Shown here in pieces: positions 62,903 to 64,000 of a stretch of DNA of 64,000 nt. The stretch comes from Leptospiraceae bacterium (GTDB lineage: Bacteria; Spirochaetota; Leptospiria; Leptospirales; Leptonemataceae): NCBI GenBank assembly GCA_026418015.1, contig JAOACE010000027.1, positions 1-64,000 on the forward strand, read 5' to 3'. A model generated the notes under the pieces. The model did no database searches. It had not been told where the DNA came from and saw only the letters and a program-made list of their open reading frames with translations. Numbering within the stretch: the stretch's first letter is position 1; each line of letters opens with the position of its first letter. A program made the position numbers and the translations under genes.

Positions 62903-63006
62903 AAAAGCTTTAGTTCTTATTATCGGAATTTTTAGAATTTTGTTTAGCAGATATTTTATTAAAAATATTATATTAATTAAAATTATAAAATATATTATAA
63001 AATAAA

Positions 63007-64000
63007 TCATAAATCTTGGACTTTTTTTACATACAGTTCTATATCAAATTTATTCTTTAAACCAGATTCACTCATGTATCGAATTTTTCCGAAAACTTTT
63101 CTTTCTTGCCATGGTCGATCGTGTGTACCAAAACACCAAGAGATACCAGCATAACCATTTGGGTCTCTTCCATCTAATTCGTATTTATCGTTCAAATAGC
63201 AAGCTATGTCGAAGGCTATTTTAGGATGTTTTGTCCATTCGATGATTTTTTTGCACCAATACATCCTCATATAGTTGTGCATTTTTCCTGTCTTTAACAT
63301 TTCTTCTTGTGCTGCATTCCAGTATTTATCGTGCGTTTTTGCTTTTTCGAATTCTTCTAATGAATATAAATAATCTCTTTTATCGTTTAGGTGATCTTCT
63401 ATTGTTTGTTTTGCCCAATCGGGGATCCCTTCGTATTCATTGTAGAGAGGATTATAATAACAAAAATTTCTTGCAAGTTCTCTCCAAACGATGAGCTCGT
63501 TAAAAAAACTATCTACATTTTCGTCATTTTTGTTGTATACAGAAAGTACTTCTAATACTACCTCAACAGGAGAGATCTGACCAAAATGTAAATAAGGACT
63601 TAAATGAGATTGAAAGTCCAATTCAGGATGGGATCGAAATTCTTTATATTTATATAATTTATAATTTATAAAATCTTTTAAATATTTTTTTGCTTCCGTA
63701 TAACCACCTTTAAATGTGGCAAAAGAAACACTTTTGTCTATGATAAGATGATTTAGAATATCCTTCGTGTTCTTAAAAGGAATTTTTTCGAACTCAAATT
63801 CCCGATGAATAGATTTTATCGACGGTTCTATCAATTCTACGGGAGTAATAAATTTTTCTAAATATTGATGAATTCTGTTTCGAAGTAAATATGCATAAGG
63901 TATTTTTTTATCCGATGCAACTTCTATGGGTATACATACATCCGATTCTACTTCAAAAAAAGCAATTTTGATAGATTGTGCGATAGAATTACTTAAATTC
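63007..64000 (-). CDS. Class II CPD photolyase (5' end outside the window)
   Basis: The reading frame stays open from 63007 to the window end, so at least 330 codons are present and the N-terminus is missing. Upstream of the first possible start codon (TTG at 63834) it still encodes photolyase sequence: FFEVESDVCIPIEVASDKK followed by YAYLLRNRIHQYLEKF. Then come HLSPYLHFGQISP near 63580, FFNELIVWRELARNF, YWNAAQEEMLKTGKMHNYMRMYW and the class II end DGRDPNGYAGISWCFGTHDRPW. It repairs cyclobutane pyrimidine dimers with FAD and blue light. The frame ends in ATGA at the next gene. Confidence 0.93.
   Translation of the reverse strand, partial: NLSNSIAQSIKIAFFEVESDVCIPIEVASDKKIPYAYLLRNRIHQYLEKFITPVELIEPSIKSIHREFEFEKIPFKNTKDILNHLIIDKSVSFATFKGGYTEAKKYLKDFINYKLYKYKEFRSHPELDFQSHLSPYLHFGQISPVEVVLEVLSVYNKNDENVDSFFNELIVWRELARNFCYYNPLYNEYEGIPDWAKQTIEDHLNDKRDYLYSLEEFEKAKTHDKYWNAAQEEMLKTGKMHNYMRMYWCKKIIEWTKHPKIAFDIACYLNDKYELDGRDPNGYAGISWCFGTHDRPWQERKVFGKIRYMSESGLKNKFDIELYVKKVQDL

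Noticed and set aside
1-64000. Mobile elements, integrases, CRISPR arrays or defence systems
   Set aside because: I looked for transposase, integrase and Cas-like proteins and for regularly spaced direct repeats and found none; the window reads as ordinary chromosome.

Overview
This is a low-GC bacterial chromosome segment with densely packed genes on both strands. It most likely comes from a relative of Leptospira (class Leptospirae). The pointers are a flagellin of the spirochaete FlaB type, a probable homologue of the Leptospira flagellar-coiling proteins FcpA/FcpB, an LruC-domain lipoprotein, a FecR-domain lipoprotein, and outer-membrane/LPS genes (lpxI, lpxB, kdsB, lptE) in a respiring organism. 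I see no phage, insertion sequence or CRISPR array. The window is mostly core chromosome; the unusual material is respiratory, regulatory and surface-related.

Layout. 1-2.5 kb: the end of an unknown gene, tRNA-Ser, a small membrane protein and recN. 2.5-9.5 kb (minus strand): a respiratory cluster. In transcription order it holds a divergent haem-copper oxidase homologue, a 46-residue membrane peptide not usually called, a CuA subunit II, a subunit I that lacks the O2-reductase tyrosine (NO-reductase-like), a terminator, a SCO/SenC copper chaperone, and a fusion of cytochrome b, two 4Fe-4S clusters and an MvhD-like domain. 9.7-15.7 kb: FecR lipoprotein, CapA-like protein, TPR protein, an AmgK/MurU-like cell-wall recycling pair and an aminotransferase. 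15.8-19.7 kb: a frameshifted membrane glycosyltransferase, then a secreted lipase with its foldase behind tandem palindromes. 19.7-25.5 kb: a sensor phosphatase, two cobinamide salvage genes and a beta-barrel protein. 25.7-28.6 kb: lpxI-lpxB-argF. 28.7-36.8 kb: LruC lipoprotein, then a long minus-strand run (gldA/F/G-like ABC system, DUF4340, lptE, pyrC, phosphoribosyltransferase).

36.9-41 kb: TPR protein, folP, kdsB and an unknown gene on the plus strand. 41-48.4 kb: a NapG-like ferredoxin, CDF transporter, HtpX, an EEP-family hydrolase and a VWA protein whose start codons overlap head to head, an AarF/UbiB kinase and an unknown. 48.5-50 kb: fliN and flaB; the flaB leader has a hairpin displaying a CsrA-type motif. 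50-53.7 kb: exonuclease III, a lipoprotein, a rhodanese, a UPF0598 protein, and a glycosyltransferase/GtrA pair. 53.9-58.9 kb: two acyl-CoA synthetases and an adenosine deaminase. 59-64 kb: a putative two-fold DNA-binding protein, a Pat-like acetyltransferase, the FcpA/B-like protein and a class II photolyase cut by the window end.

No gene-free stretch exceeds about 250 bases. The largest gaps are 17313-17517 (operator-like palindromes), 25464-25687 (AT-rich, nothing recognised) and 9545-9734 (divergent promoter region, no clear element). All assignments rest on reading motifs by eye; no database search was possible.
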